Origin: Dryobates pubescens
Taxonomy: Eukaryota; Chordata; Aves; Piciformes; Picidae
DNA length: 64,000 bases
Assembly: GCF_014839835.1 (NCBI RefSeq)
Contig: NC_071646.1
Span: 1,178,001 to 1,242,000 of the forward strand
Direction: 5' to 3'
Part shown: positions 1 through 9,615 of the stretch, one piece after another
Numbering within the stretch: position 1 is the stretch's first letter
Layout: every line of letters starts with the position of its first letter
The notes under the pieces: generated by a model
What the model was told of the DNA's origin: nothing
The model's input: the letters and a program-made list of their open reading frames with translations, nothing else
The model's database searches: none
Made by a program: the position numbers and the translations under genes

Positions 1-609
1 GGGCATGGGCAGGAGGAGGCTTCTTGACTGCTGTGTGGGTGAATCCTGCCAGCATCCTCCCCTGCTGCTGTTGAGGAGATGTGGCATGGGCTGGGGGCCT
101 TGTCACTCTGTTCCCCACTCTCCTCTGGCCTGCTGGATGAGGGGAGGAGGAGGAAGGGCTGTGGCATGTATCCCTGGGGGCTGGTGAGCATTGCTGGCCC
201 CTGGTACCTCAGAACCAGGGGCAGGTTTGCCTCCCTCTGAGCTGGGTTTCCCCCCATGTCTCAGCCCAGCTTCACCCAAGCCTGCACCGGGTGGGATGAG
301 TCCCCCTGGGGGCAGGGCACCTCCTGGGCCTGGCTGCTGCTCCCTGGGGAGGGAAAGCCAGGGTCACCCTTCCAGCGTGGGTAGGGTGTGACAGGCAACA
401 CCAACACCCAGTGATGGTCCTGGGCCAGCTGAGGCTGTGATGGGGATGTGCCTGTCCCTGTGCTGCCCTGGGACACAGGACAGGGTGGGGAAGGGCATGG
501 ATTGGGCTCTTCTGGCCTCCCCTTCTACCTGGTTTCTGCAAGAGCCTTGGCTGGAGTTGGGGGAGGGCTCTTTTGGGGGATGCCAGTGGGGAAACCCCCA
601 CCTCCTGCA
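1..609. other. Intergenic, no gene seen
   Basis: GC-rich single-copy-looking sequence. Open frames here are short, lack family resemblance and overlap one another on both strands, as expected for GC-rich non-coding DNA. No splice-bounded exon or RNA gene was recognised. Confidence 0.6.
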
Positions 610-641
610 CCCCCCCTCCCCCCCCCCCCCCCCCCCCCCCC
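610..641. repeat. Poly-C run
   Basis: Nearly uninterrupted run of C with a single T near its start. Its length is likely unreliable in the assembly. Confidence 0.9.
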
Positions 642-940
642 GGAGTGCCCAAAGGCTCTGCCTCCCTAACTGGCACCAGCCCAGAGCCCAGCGAGCCCCC
701 AGCGTGCAGGGGAGAGGCTCCAGGCTGGGAAATGTCACTTTCTGTGTGACTCCAGGTCTGGAAAACGCCTGCCCGCGGGGAGCTTTCCTCCAGTTTAGCT
801 GCTGAAGATGAGCCGGGATGAAGGCTGGAGAGCATGAAAGCACTTGGGAAGTACCCAGAGGGGTGGCCCCAGCGTCCCTTCCCTCTCAGCTGCCGCTTTT
901 CCGTGTCTTGTTTTCCCCTTTCTGTAAACGTCCTTGCGCG

Positions 941-1612
941 GGGCTGAGCCGCGGGGCCGAGCCGCAGCGGGGCCGAGCCGCGGGGTGCTTGGAGCCGCAG
1001 CGGGGCCGAGCCGCGGTGCGCCGGAGCCGCTCTGTGCTTGGAGCAGCAGCAGCAGCTCCCGAGCCGCTCTGTGCTTGGAGCAGCAGCAGCTTGGAGCCGC
1101 GGTGCGCTTGGAGCCGCGATGCACTTGGAGCAGCAGCAGTTCCCGAGCCGCTCTGTGCTTGGAGCAGCAGCAGCTCCCGAGCCGCTCTGTGCTTGGAGGA
1201 GCAGCAGCTCGGAGCCGCTCTGTGCTGGAGCAGCAGCAGCTCCCGAGCCGCTCTGTGCTGGAGCAGCAGCAGCTCCCGAGCCGCTCTGTGCTGGAGCAGC
1301 AGCAGCTCCCGAGCCGCTCTGTGCTTGGAGCAGCAGCAGCTTGGAGCCGCGGTGCGCTTGGAGCCGCGATGCGCTTGGAGCAGCAGCAGCTCCGAGCCGC
1401 TCTGTGCTTGGAGCAGCAGCAGCTCCCGAGCCGCTCTGTGCTTGGAGCAGCAGCAGCTCCCGAGCCGCTCTGTGCTTGGAGCAGCAGCAGCTCCCGAGCC
1501 GCTCTGTGCTTGGAGCAGCAGCAGCTTGGAGCCGCGGTGCGCTTGGAGCCGCGATGCACTTGGAGCAGCAGCAGCTCCGAGCCGCTCTGTGCTTGGAGCA
1601 GCAGCTCCTCGC
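941..1612. repeat. GC-rich CAG-containing minisatellite, about 34-bp unit
   Basis: Tandem array of about 670 bp. The commonest unit is about 34 bp and combines GAGCCGCTCTGTGCTTGGAG with a short CAGCAGCAGCTCCC stretch. A variant unit carrying GGAGCCGCGGTGCGCTTGG and GGAGCCGCGATGC recurs at about 1090, 1340 and 1525, which gives a higher-order pattern. Unit spacing and the lack of stop codons leave several frames open on both strands, so long predicted proteins here are artefacts. The array starts about 180 bp beyond the FMOD poly(A) signal in the direction of FMOD transcription. Confidence 0.93.
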
Positions 1613-1774
1613 TGCGGGCAAGGTGGGGTAGGGACCAGCCGCGTCTGCTCCAGCCGCCAGACGGCGAATCCAGCCCCGGAGTGCGGCTGCGGGGAGGATC
1701 TGGGCTGCAAGAGAGGAGCTCGGAGCCGCTCGACCTCTTCCCCCCGCGGCCGCGGTTCCTCGGACACGTTCAGT

Positions 1775-2815
1775 GCAGTTACAGAAAGGGCTTTATTGCT
1801 GGGTGTGAGATCTACAGTTCATGCGGTGGTGACAGCACGGGGAGGGGGCTGGGGGGGTGGGTTTGGGGTCTTTTGGGGTGGTTTTTTTTTGCATGCAGTT
1901 TAAATGTGGAGGGTCTGGATGTGGCCTCAGCAGCTTTGCAGAGGTCACCTCCAAAGCTCGGCTGCTCCTTGGGGTTCTCAAACGAAGCCATCCGAGGCAG
2001 CAGGCTGGGGGGGTTGTGGTGAGCTCTGATGTGCTGCAGGTGTCACTGGGGGTTGAAGTGGGTGATGCTGGGTGCCTGGGCAGGGAGGGAGCTCAGAGCC
2101 AGGTGGGGGGTGGTGAGCTGGGTGGGGGTGGCACCGGGAACTGCCCCATCCTGCTCTGAAGCAGTGGTCTGGGAGGAAGATGTGAGACCCCTCTCAGCCC
2201 TGGCCCATGGACTGGCTGCTTCCCAGGGTGTTTCTCTCTGAGCTCAGCAGTGGCAGGAGAGCTTCCTCTGCTTCATGAAGAGGGAAGAGTGGGATTGCCC
2301 TTCCCCATCCCAGACTGAGGGATGCTGGCAGCCAGGAAACCTTCAACCCTTTACCCATCCAGCTGCCAACCTCCTGGATGTTCCTCCCAGGGACCACTCT
2401 CTCCTGGCCCAGGGTGAGTTGGTTTAGATCTGCAGGTCCTGCAGGACCCAGCCCTGACCCCCTCCCCGCTGGGGTTGGATGCTCAGTGCCGTGCCTGGGA
2501 GGTGGGAGGAGCTCTCCCCCATCCCTGCCGCATCCCACCCAGACCAGGAGAGATGGTGAATGGTGGGGTGGCCGTGGTGGGGCCAGACAGGTGTAGGGGA
2601 GCAGTGCCAGGACCTGTGTGGCTGGAAGGAAGGGTGGGGGGGAGGGGGGAATGTTCTGGGGAGAACAGCTCCAGCCCACCTGTGTGGGCTGCTGCTGGAG
2701 CTCCCTTGTTGCACTATTGCAGAAGCCAAATCAAACCATCAAGCTGCGTTAAAACGGGGGTGAGGGTCTCCCCGGAAAGGGGAGAGCCAAGTCCTGAAGG
2801 GCAGGGGGCGCCGGG
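1775..2815 (-). other. FMOD: FMOD 3' untranslated region (predicted)
   Basis: Sequence between the FMOD stop codon and the first good poly(A) signal on the minus strand, about 1 kb. No repeat family was recognised inside it. The end is placed about 20 bases past the AATAAA, so it is approximate. A longer UTR using a later signal cannot be excluded, but it would have to cross the 941-1612 minisatellite. Confidence 0.6.
1792..1797 (-). promoter_or_regulatory. FMOD: FMOD polyadenylation signal AATAAA
   Basis: The plus strand reads TTTATT inside GGGCTTTATTGCTGGG, which is AGCAATAAAGCCC on the minus strand. It is the first canonical signal I found downstream of the FMOD stop codon, about 1 kb away. 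Confidence 0.65.
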
Positions 2816-5800
2816 CTAGATCTCGATGACGGTGGCACGCCGCAGGCACAGGGGGGCGTCGGGTGGCACCGCGTTCCGCTTGATCTCGTTGCCGTCGAGC
2901 CGCAGGACCTGCAGCCTGGAGTAGTTCATGACGTCCACCACGGTGCAGAAGCTGCTGATGGAGAACTCTGGAGGGGGAGGCAGTGAAGAAGAGAGGGAGA
3001 GCTGAGCTCCGACCTCCGTGGCGTGACTGACCTCGGGAGGAATGTCCGCGGGAGGCTGCTCTGGGGACGGGGCTGAGGATACCGAGCTCGGAGAGCTGGT
3101 TTGTGTTCAGGTGGGCAGGGCAAGACCTCCCCCCGCCCTTCCCTCCCCCCCCATCCACCCCCAAATTGCCAATTCCTCCAAATTTGGGCTCCACACTCTC
3201 TGCTCTTGAGCTGAAAGGGTGATTGATGCTCCCAGCTGCAGTCAGAGCATCACAAACTGGTTTGGATGGGAAGGGACCTTGCAAGCTCATCCAGTCCAAC
3301 CCCCTGCAGCCAGCAGGGTCAGCCCCAACCAGAGCAGGTTGCTCAGAGCCCCAAACAACCTGACCTGGAATGGTGCCAGGCATGGGGCAGCTCGGGGCAG
3401 CCTGGGCCAGGCTCTCACCACCCTTGGTGTCAAACATTTCTCCCTCCTCTCCAGTCTCAGTCTCCCTCTTTTAGTCTCAAACCAACCCCCCCTTGTCCTG
3501 TCCCAACAGTCAGAAGGAGCCTGTGAGTTTGTGCCCGTTTGAGGGCTTGGCAGTGGTGGCAGCCCCCACCCCTGGCTGCCTCTGCCCAGCCTGCCTGGAG
3601 GACTTACAGGGTTAAAAGCTGTTTGGAGGCTGAGGGCTTTTTTGCCTTGGGAATTGCCTCCCTAGGCTGCAGCTTCCAGCCCCTGCCCGTAGGACCACCC
3701 AGAGAGTGTGCCTAGGAGCGAGGACATCCCCGTCCCTGTGCCCACCCGTGTCCCTGTGCCCACCCGTGTCCCTGTGCCCACCCGTGTCCCTGTGCCCGTC
3801 CCCGTGCCCGTCCCCTCTCCATTCATCTGCCACCCGCCGGCGGCGGCAGCAGGCAGGGAAGCTGCGGCCCGGGGCTGGGTTTGGAGGGCAGAAGCCGATT
3901 GAGCTGCGAGGATTTTGTGCGGGATGTGGGACAGGAGGCACCGACTAGATGGCAGCAAAGCTCCAGGCCAGGCTGCTGCAGGGGAAGGCAGCGGGGTGCT
4001 GGGGGACCCCTGCGCCCACAGACTGCAGGCTTGGGGGGCTGCAAGCCCTGTGGTGTGCAGGGAGGCAAGTGAGGACCCCCCTGGGTGGCTGGGGGGGAGG
4101 GGGGGAGCAGGCGGCACAACCTTGGCTCTGATGCCCTATGGGGTCGGATGTGTCCCCCCTCAAAAGAGGTCGATGCTGCACGCCTGGACCTGCAGCCCCT
4201 CGCTCCTGGGGCTGCTCTGCAAGGTCAGCAGCAAAGCCTGCGGCTGGAGGAGCGAGCACGGGAAAGGCTGCAGGGCTCCGTGGTGGTCTGGTGGCAGCTG
4301 TGGGCAGGGTGAGCAGCTCCAGGGGCTTTGGAAGCAAACGTTTGGGAGTCTGCTCTGGTTTGTTTCTGTCGATTTCCCTCTGCGGGGTTGTGAGTTCCCT
4401 CCGCAGCAACCTGAGGGCTGCCCCGGCTCAGCCCCAGCCCCAGCCCTGGCTCAGGGGCTCCAACGCTGCTCCAGGAGGGTCCTGCCCTGGGCTGAGAGCA
4501 GCCAGCCTGGGTTTTTCCAGGAGGCTGCTGGCTTTGGGGTGGTTGTTTTCTCCCCCCTCCCCAAGCTCATTGTTATAAATAGCAGCCCCAGAACAATCTG
4601 TTCCCTTTTATTTATTTGTGTATCAGTGGAGTGAGTTTCAGCCCTGGCAGAAGCTGCTGCCTTGATGGCTCTGATAACCAGGAGCTGCTGTCTGTCCCTG
4701 TGACAGCCACAGCAAGGATGTCCCCCCCTTGGCTGCAGACCACCCCCCTTGGAAGGGCCTTTGGGGCCATGGGCTGTGCTGGTGCCCTGCAAGGCCAGGA
4801 AGGGTCCCCAGTGCTGCAGACCCTTGGCCCCCACACAGCATGTCCCTGGCCCCTGCTGTAGCTTGGCCAGGCTGAGGTCTGTTCCCACCTGCTGGGACCC
4901 CCACCCCTGTTTGTGATCCCCCAGCCTGTGTGCAACACTGGACTGAAGCCACAGCCCCCTCCCCATCAGCTGCTACCCACAGCTGGCTTCTGGCACCTCC
5001 AAGCAGCAGATGCTCAGCAAGAGCTGCAGGGAAACCACTGCAAAGCTGCCGTGGATGCCACAGGAGGGCTCAGAGCTGGCAGCTTCTCAGCTCCAGGTGT
5101 GCTGGGCCACAATGAGCTCTGTTCTTGCCTTGCTCAGGGCCACCTAGAAGCCTCCCAAACCCCATCCTCCTGCACCCCCATCCCCCATCCTCCTGCACCC
5201 CCATCCTCCTCATCCTCACCCCCATCTCCTGCACCCTCACTCCCCTCCTCCTCATCCCTCTCTCCTGCACCCCCCCATCTCCTGCACCCCCATCCTCCTC
5301 CTCCTCACCCCCACCCTCCTCACACTCACCCCCATCTCCTGCACCTCCATCCTCCTCATCCTCACCCCCATCTTCCTCACCCTCCCCCCCATCCCCTGCA
5401 CCCCCATCCTCCTCCCCCCCATCCCCTGCACCCCGCTCCCCTCCCCGCGGCCGTTGCCTTTCTGCTCACCATCGATTTGGTTCCCTTGCAGGTAGAGGTT
5501 CTCGAGGCTGGTGCTGACCCTGGGGATCTTCTGGAGCCTGTTGTAGGAGAGGTCCAGCTCGAGGATGCTGCTGCTGTTGAAGGTGTTGGTGGAGAGGCCC
5601 TGGTTGGTGAGGCTGTTGTGGGACATCCGCACGTAGAGCAGCTTGGGGGAGACCCTGAAGTAGTCCTCGGGGATGGTGTTGATGTAGTTGTACTCCAGGT
5701 AGAGCTGCTCCAGGGACGCCGGGAGCCCCTCGGGGACTTTCCTGAGGTGGTTGTAGCTCAGGTCAGCAAGGATCAAGGACTTGAGCCCTTTGAGGGAGGC

Positions 5801-6460
5801 TCCCATCTCGAAGATGAAGTTGTGGCTGAGGTACAGAGCGGTGAGGTTCTCCAGGCCCTCCAGGGCGTTGGAGGGGACCTTGGCGATCTGGTTGTAGGAC
5901 AGGTGGAGCTCTCTCAGGGAGCGAGGCAAGGGGCTGGGCACCTTGGTGAGGTTGTTGTTGTTCATGTACAGCCTCTCCAGCCTCTTGAGCTTGGCAAAGA
6001 GCCTCTTGCCCATCCTCTCGCTGCTGATCTGGTTGTTGTGCAGCGCCAGCCACTCCAGCTCGGTGGCGTTGTCGAAGGCTCCCTCCTGCATGGCGGCGAT
6101 CTGGTTGTTCTGGAAGTAGACGTACTTCATCCTGGAGGGCACGAAGGGCAGGTACCTCAGGTTCCTGGTGTCGCAGTACATGGCTGAGGAGAAGTTGGGG
6201 GGGCAGTCACACTCCTGGGGACACTGCCAGGAGGTGGCTTGTTGAGGCTCAGGGCCAGGCTCTGCCTCGGTGTCCGGAGCGGGGAGGTAGGAGTAGACGT
6301 AAGGAGGGTTCTCGTCCTCGTAGTAGGGCATGTAGTTGTAGGAGGACATCCTGGACTGCCTCATGTAGTACTGCAGCCAAGCCAGGTCTTCTTCCTCGTT
6401 GTACTGGCCCAGGGAGGCTCCACAGAGCCCAGCCATGATCAGGATGCTGGCCCAGTGCAT
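2816..6460 (-). CDS. FMOD: Fibromodulin, class II small leucine-rich proteoglycan
   Basis: Secreted collagen-binding matrix protein that controls fibril assembly in tendon and cartilage. Coding exons on the minus strand are 6460-5470 (991 bases) and 2967-2816 (152 bases). They join in phase 1 over a 2502-base intron with GT/AG ends and give 380 residues; human FMOD has 376. Start ATG is at 6460, after a 20-base leader and a splice acceptor ending at 6481. Residues 1-18 are a signal peptide. Residues 19-65 are Tyr- and acid-rich with ten tyrosines, the region known to be sulfated. Cysteines 80, 84, 86 and 96 give the class II CX3CXCX9C cap. About eleven leucine-rich repeats follow, with C-terminal cysteines 338 and 371 in the ear-repeat region. 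Sequons lie at N89, N131, N170, N205, N295 and N345. The protein ends in VIEI, as in mammals. No break was seen. Confidence 0.97.
3247..3520 (-). mobile_element. CR1 LINE 3' fragment in FMOD intron 2
   Basis: Reverse-orientation CR1 tail. GGAAGGGACCTTGCAAGCTC, the reverse complement of the CR1 3' end, lies at the low-coordinate side, followed by the GGCAGCCTGGGCCAGGCTCT segment. It is 5'-truncated with no coding capacity and lies in the same orientation as FMOD. Confidence 0.88.
3722..3830. repeat. 18-bp minisatellite in FMOD intron 2
   Basis: About four copies of CCCTGTGCCCACCCGTGT followed by degenerate GTGCCCGTCCC units. Confidence 0.9.
3831..5154. other. FMOD: FMOD intron 2, unique part
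   Basis: Intronic sequence with no exon, RNA gene or repeat family that I recognise. A short AT-rich patch with TTATTTATTTG lies near 4608-4620. Confidence 0.5.
5155..5450. repeat. C/T-rich imperfect repeat beside the FMOD exon 2 donor
   Basis: About 300 bases of irregular CCCCCATCCTCCTGCA and CTCATCCTCACCCCC units. On the FMOD sense strand this is a purine- and G-run-rich block that begins about 20 bases inside intron 2, next to the exon 2 splice donor. Confidence 0.9.
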
Positions 6461-6539
6461 GGTGCTGGTGCTGGAGGGACCTGGGGTGGGGGAGAAATGG
6501 GGAAGAGGAGGCTCAGGGGAGACCTTCTTGCTCTCTGCA

Positions 6540-6862
6540 GCTACCTGAAGGGAGGTTGGAGCCCGGTGGGGGTTGGGCTCTTCTCCCAGGCAAACAGCAC
6601 CAGAACAAGAGGACACAGTCTCAAGCTGTGCCAGGGGAGGTTTAGGCTGGAGGTGAGGGGAAAGCTCTTCCCAGGAAGAGGAATTGGCCCTTGGGATGTG
6701 CTGCCCAGGGAGGTGGTGCAGTCACCACCCCTGGAGGTGTTCACCAGGGGATTGGATGTGGCACTTGGAGCCTTGGCTTAGTTGTCAGGAGGTGCTGGGT
6801 GGCAGCTTGGGCTTGATGATCTCTGAGGTCTTTTCCAGCCTGGTTGGTTCTATGATTCTAGC
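6540..6862 (+). mobile_element. CR1 LINE 3' fragment in FMOD intron 1
   Basis: Forward CR1 tail carrying TGCTGCCCAGGGAGGTGGTG, CTGGAGGTGTTCACCAGGGG and a terminal TTGGTTCTATGATTCTA. It is antisense to FMOD. The fragment's edge lies about 60 bases from the exon 2 acceptor, so little original intron sequence is left there. Confidence 0.92.
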
Positions 6863-6937
6863 AGCAGTGGTATGAGGGCTTGGGGCAGGGGAGCTGCACC
6901 CCATGGGCTGGGCATCCAGCCAGGTGTGGGGCTGGTG

Positions 6938-7062
6938 GGAGACCCTTCCCCAGCTTCATTGCCCCCCTCTGGACCTGCTCCAGCCCCTCAATGTCCCTCT
7001 TGGAGTGAGGAGACCCAAAACTGAGCCTTACCAGTGAGGTGCAGCCTCACCAGTGCCAAGCA
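6938..7062 (-). mobile_element. CR1 LINE internal fragment
   Basis: Reverse-orientation CR1 piece recognised by CTGGACCTGCTCCAGCCCCT and CTTGGAGTGAGGAGACCC. Short and truncated at both ends. Confidence 0.75.
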
Positions 7063-7498
7063 CAGGGGCACAATCCCTGCCCTGCTCCTGCTGGCCACAC
7101 CACTGCTGGTCCAGGCCAGGAGTGGAGGATGGAGATGTGAAGTCTGAGCCTCTGTGCTCCCACAGCTCTGCCCTGAGGTGCCAGGCTGTGCCCAGGAGGG
7201 AGGAGGAAGGCCTTGGCCCCTCTCTGGCCAAGCAGAGGAGAGCATTGGCTGTGAGAAGGGTTGCTGGAGCTGCAGGCATGTCGTGGTGCAGCTCTGTTTG
7301 TGCTGCTCTGGCTGGTGACATGATTTGCTGTGGGCTCCATCCAGCTCTCCCTTCCCACCCCCAGGGGTGCAGGATGCTGCTGCTGGGGACTGAGGCAAAG
7401 CTGCTGAACAACTCCTGGCTGATTTGTGAAATGAAACCACTTTCAAGCTTCTGTTTCCCCCAGTTCAGCCCCACCAGGACAAGTGGCAGCATTCAGCT
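7063..7498. other. FMOD intron 1, nothing recognised
   Basis: No exon-like, RNA or repeat signal was seen in this stretch between two CR1 fragments. Confidence 0.5.
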
Positions 7499-7797
7499 GG
7501 GAAGGACTTCTGGCAAGGGATAGGATGAGGGAGAATGGGTTGAAGCTTGAGGAGGGGAGGTTGAGACTGGAGATGAGGAGGAAATTCATGGCACTGAGGG
7601 TGGGGAGATGCTGGCACAGGCTGCCCAGGGAGGCTGTGGCTGTCCCCTGCCTGGAGGTGTTCAGGGCCAGGCTGGGTGAGGCCCTGAGCAGCCTGGGCTG
7701 GTGTGAGGTGTCCCTGCCCATGGCAGGGAGGTTGGAACTGGCTGAGCTTTGAGGTCCCTTCCAACCCAACCCCTTCTACTCTGTGACTCTCTGGACA
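7499..7797 (+). mobile_element. CR1 LINE 3' fragment
   Basis: Forward CR1 tail with GGACTTCTGGCAAGGGATAG at its start, CACAGGCTGCCCAGGGAGGC in the middle and a TTCTACTCTGTGACTCTCTG tail. It is very close to the copy at 12060-12450, with over 90% identity by eye, so both belong to one rather young subfamily. Confidence 0.93.
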
Positions 7798-9244
7798 CCT
7801 CCAGACCTCCTGCTGCTCAAACCCTGCTTGTGCCATGCAGCTGGCACTGCGTGGTGCTGGTGGCAGGAGGGCTCCAGCTCCATCCTTCACCCTGACTCCT
7901 GGTCTCAGGGCTGAAGGAGCTCACAGAGCGGCCTGGAGCTAGGCAGCTTGAAATGCCTCCAGGAAATACGTGGGGCTGTGCTTTCTGGAGGGGGAGAGGA
8001 GCTGCTCCTGCCTGCTGGCTCCTCTCTACGTGGCTGGGAGCAGAGGGCTGTGGGGCTGCTGCCACATGGCTGCCAGCTCCGCTCCAGCAGCGCGGGCAAG
8101 CGGCAGGCAGGGGCCAGCGGCAGCTCCTCGCTCTGGGGTCACCTGATGGAACCTCACTGTGTCCCCACCCCACAGCTCCGAGTGGATCTTGCCTGGCAGA
8201 CAAAGAGGGCACAGTTTGCTGCTGGGCAGCAGCTGCCCTGCCACCGAGGCACCCTGGCAGGCTGCTTGTGCTGGAAGAAAAGAGGGATTGAGGCGGCGGC
8301 AGGCAGGGGCAGGGGCCCGGAGCCGTTTGGGTTGGAAGAGGGCTTTGAGATCATCAGCTCCAGCCATGGCTCCCTCACTTTCTCCTCCTCTCCCTCCTTC
8401 CTCCTTCTGCATGCTCCTGAAGCTGAGGGGCAGAGGAGACGTGGCCCTGTGGGATGCTGTGTGCCACAGAGGAGCTTGGCAGCCACAGCGGAGTTTCTGC
8501 TGCTGCTGCTGCTGCAGGGCACTCTGCCTGCTGACATACCAGAGCTGCCCTGCTCTGCCCCGGGGGCTTCTCCACCCAAGCAGAGCTGCTGGGCAGCCCC
8601 TTCCAAGGGGCTTCTCTGTGCAGGGCAGGACAGACCCCTGGGGCCCCTCCACCCTTCCCAGTGCCCCTCTTTGACATATTGGCAACTCCAGAGCCTGTCC
8701 TCAGCAGGCACCGCTGCTCCCTGCTTCCCTTGAAGGTTGCTTCTCCCCTCCCCAGTGGCTTTCAGCCCTGGTTTTGGGGTGGGATCTGAGCTGAGTGCAT
8801 CACCCACGAGACCTCTGTCATCTCTGGTCCCCACTCTCCTGTGCCAGAGGCTGCTGGAGTCAGCTGCTCACCTGGAGAGGGAGCAGGTCTTGGAGCCAAG
8901 GGGCTTCGCAGCCTGTGGTCAGCCATGGGCTGAGGCCAGTGCTGCTGTGCCAGGTGTGAAACCAGTTTGCCCCACGCTGCAAGAGCTGGGATGGGCAGTG
9001 AGCAGGCACTGCCAGAGGTGCCCAGCTGAGCGGGCAAGGAGCTGCCAGCCGGGCAAGAGCTGTGGCCAGCAGGAGAGGGCTTCCCCACCCTGGCAGCTCA
9101 GGAGTGCTGGCACTCCAGCTGTGCCACCCCTGTGGCTGGCATCAGCTTGGCATGGCAGCTGCCTGCCTGCCGGGGCGAGGGGATGGAAATCAGCCTTCAA
9201 AGGGGGAGGAAAAGAGAGGCAAATAATAATGATTAAAAAATCCT
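7798..9244. other. FMOD intron 1, mostly unique sequence
   Basis: A small reverse CR1 scrap (GGGTTGGAAGAGGGCTTTGA) lies at about 8322-8366. A CTG run (TTTCTGCTGCTGCTGCTGCT) lies near 8496-8515. No exon was recognised. Confidence 0.5.
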
Positions 9245-9284
9245 GGGAGAGAGAGGGAGAGAGAGGGAGAGAGAGGGAGAGAGA
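9245..9284. repeat. (GAGAGAGGGA)n simple repeat
   Basis: About four units of a 10-bp purine repeat just inside the predicted FMOD intron 1 donor. On the FMOD sense strand it is a pyrimidine tract directly after GTAAGT. Confidence 0.9.
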
Positions 9285-9289
9285 CTTAC

Positions 9290-9510
9290 CAGGCTGAGAG
9301 CCTCCTGTGCAAAGCCTTTGCTGCTCTTGGCCGGGCTCTGCCGTGTGGCAAGCAGCATGTGAGTTGTGCCTCCTGGTCTGCAGGGGCTGCTGCCCGCCCC
9401 AGATCCCAGCTCGGATGCTGTGCTTGCAGGTCACAGGCTGGGCAGGTTGGCTGGGGAGTGACCTCCCAGCAGCAGCAGCAGCAGCCCAGTTTGCAGGAGA
9501 GACTGAGGAG
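9290..9510 (-). other. FMOD: Candidate FMOD non-coding exon 1
   Basis: On the minus strand CTCTCAGCCTG is followed by GTAAGTCTC, a perfect splice donor whose intron would start at 9289. The FMOD coding exon has an acceptor but no donor-bearing leader, and mammalian FMOD starts with a non-coding exon, so one is expected upstream. The stretch is free of CR1 and contains a short CAG run. The exon start is a guess, placed about 25 bases downstream of the AT-rich box at 9530-9540. The resulting intron 1 would be about 2.8 kb. Confidence 0.45.
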
Positions 9511-9514
9511 ACCC

Positions 9515-9580
9515 TAACGCTGCCTGGCGTTATAAATAACCTGCTTTTTTCTTTCCTTCCCCTCTCCCTCCTCTCCCTCT

Positions 9581-9612
<32 letters not shown>

Positions 9613-9615
9613 CAG
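9515..9615 (-). promoter_or_regulatory. FMOD: Candidate FMOD core promoter, AT box plus GA/CT tract
   Basis: GTTATTTATAACG on the minus strand (9540-9528) is near-palindromic; the plus strand of it reads TATAAATA, the canonical TATA form. Upstream in the FMOD direction is a CT/GA tract (about 9549-9612) of the kind that keeps promoters open. Placement relative to the donor at 9289 suits a first exon of about 200 bases. The box is weaker in the FMOD orientation than in the opposite one, so the assignment is tentative. Confidence 0.35.

Noticed and set aside
272-1621. Open frame of 449 residues on the minus strand, and others on the plus strand
   Set aside because: It is the 941-1612 minisatellite read through in frame. 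Several frames on both strands are equally open, and there is no family resemblance.
4913-6187. Open frame of 424 residues on the plus strand opposite FMOD
   Set aside because: It is the mirror of the FMOD leucine-rich repeat exon, whose GC-rich third positions leave the antisense frame open. The Val/Leu/Gly repeat pattern is a shadow of the repeats.
7499-7797. Short open frames inside CR1 copies, here and elsewhere
   Set aside because: They come from the non-coding 3' tail of CR1. No endonuclease or reverse-transcriptase motif was seen in any copy in the window.
9531-9538. TATAAATA as a plus-strand promoter of an unknown gene
   Set aside because: No plus-strand exon or open frame with support follows it. 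It is kept only as part of a tentative FMOD promoter.
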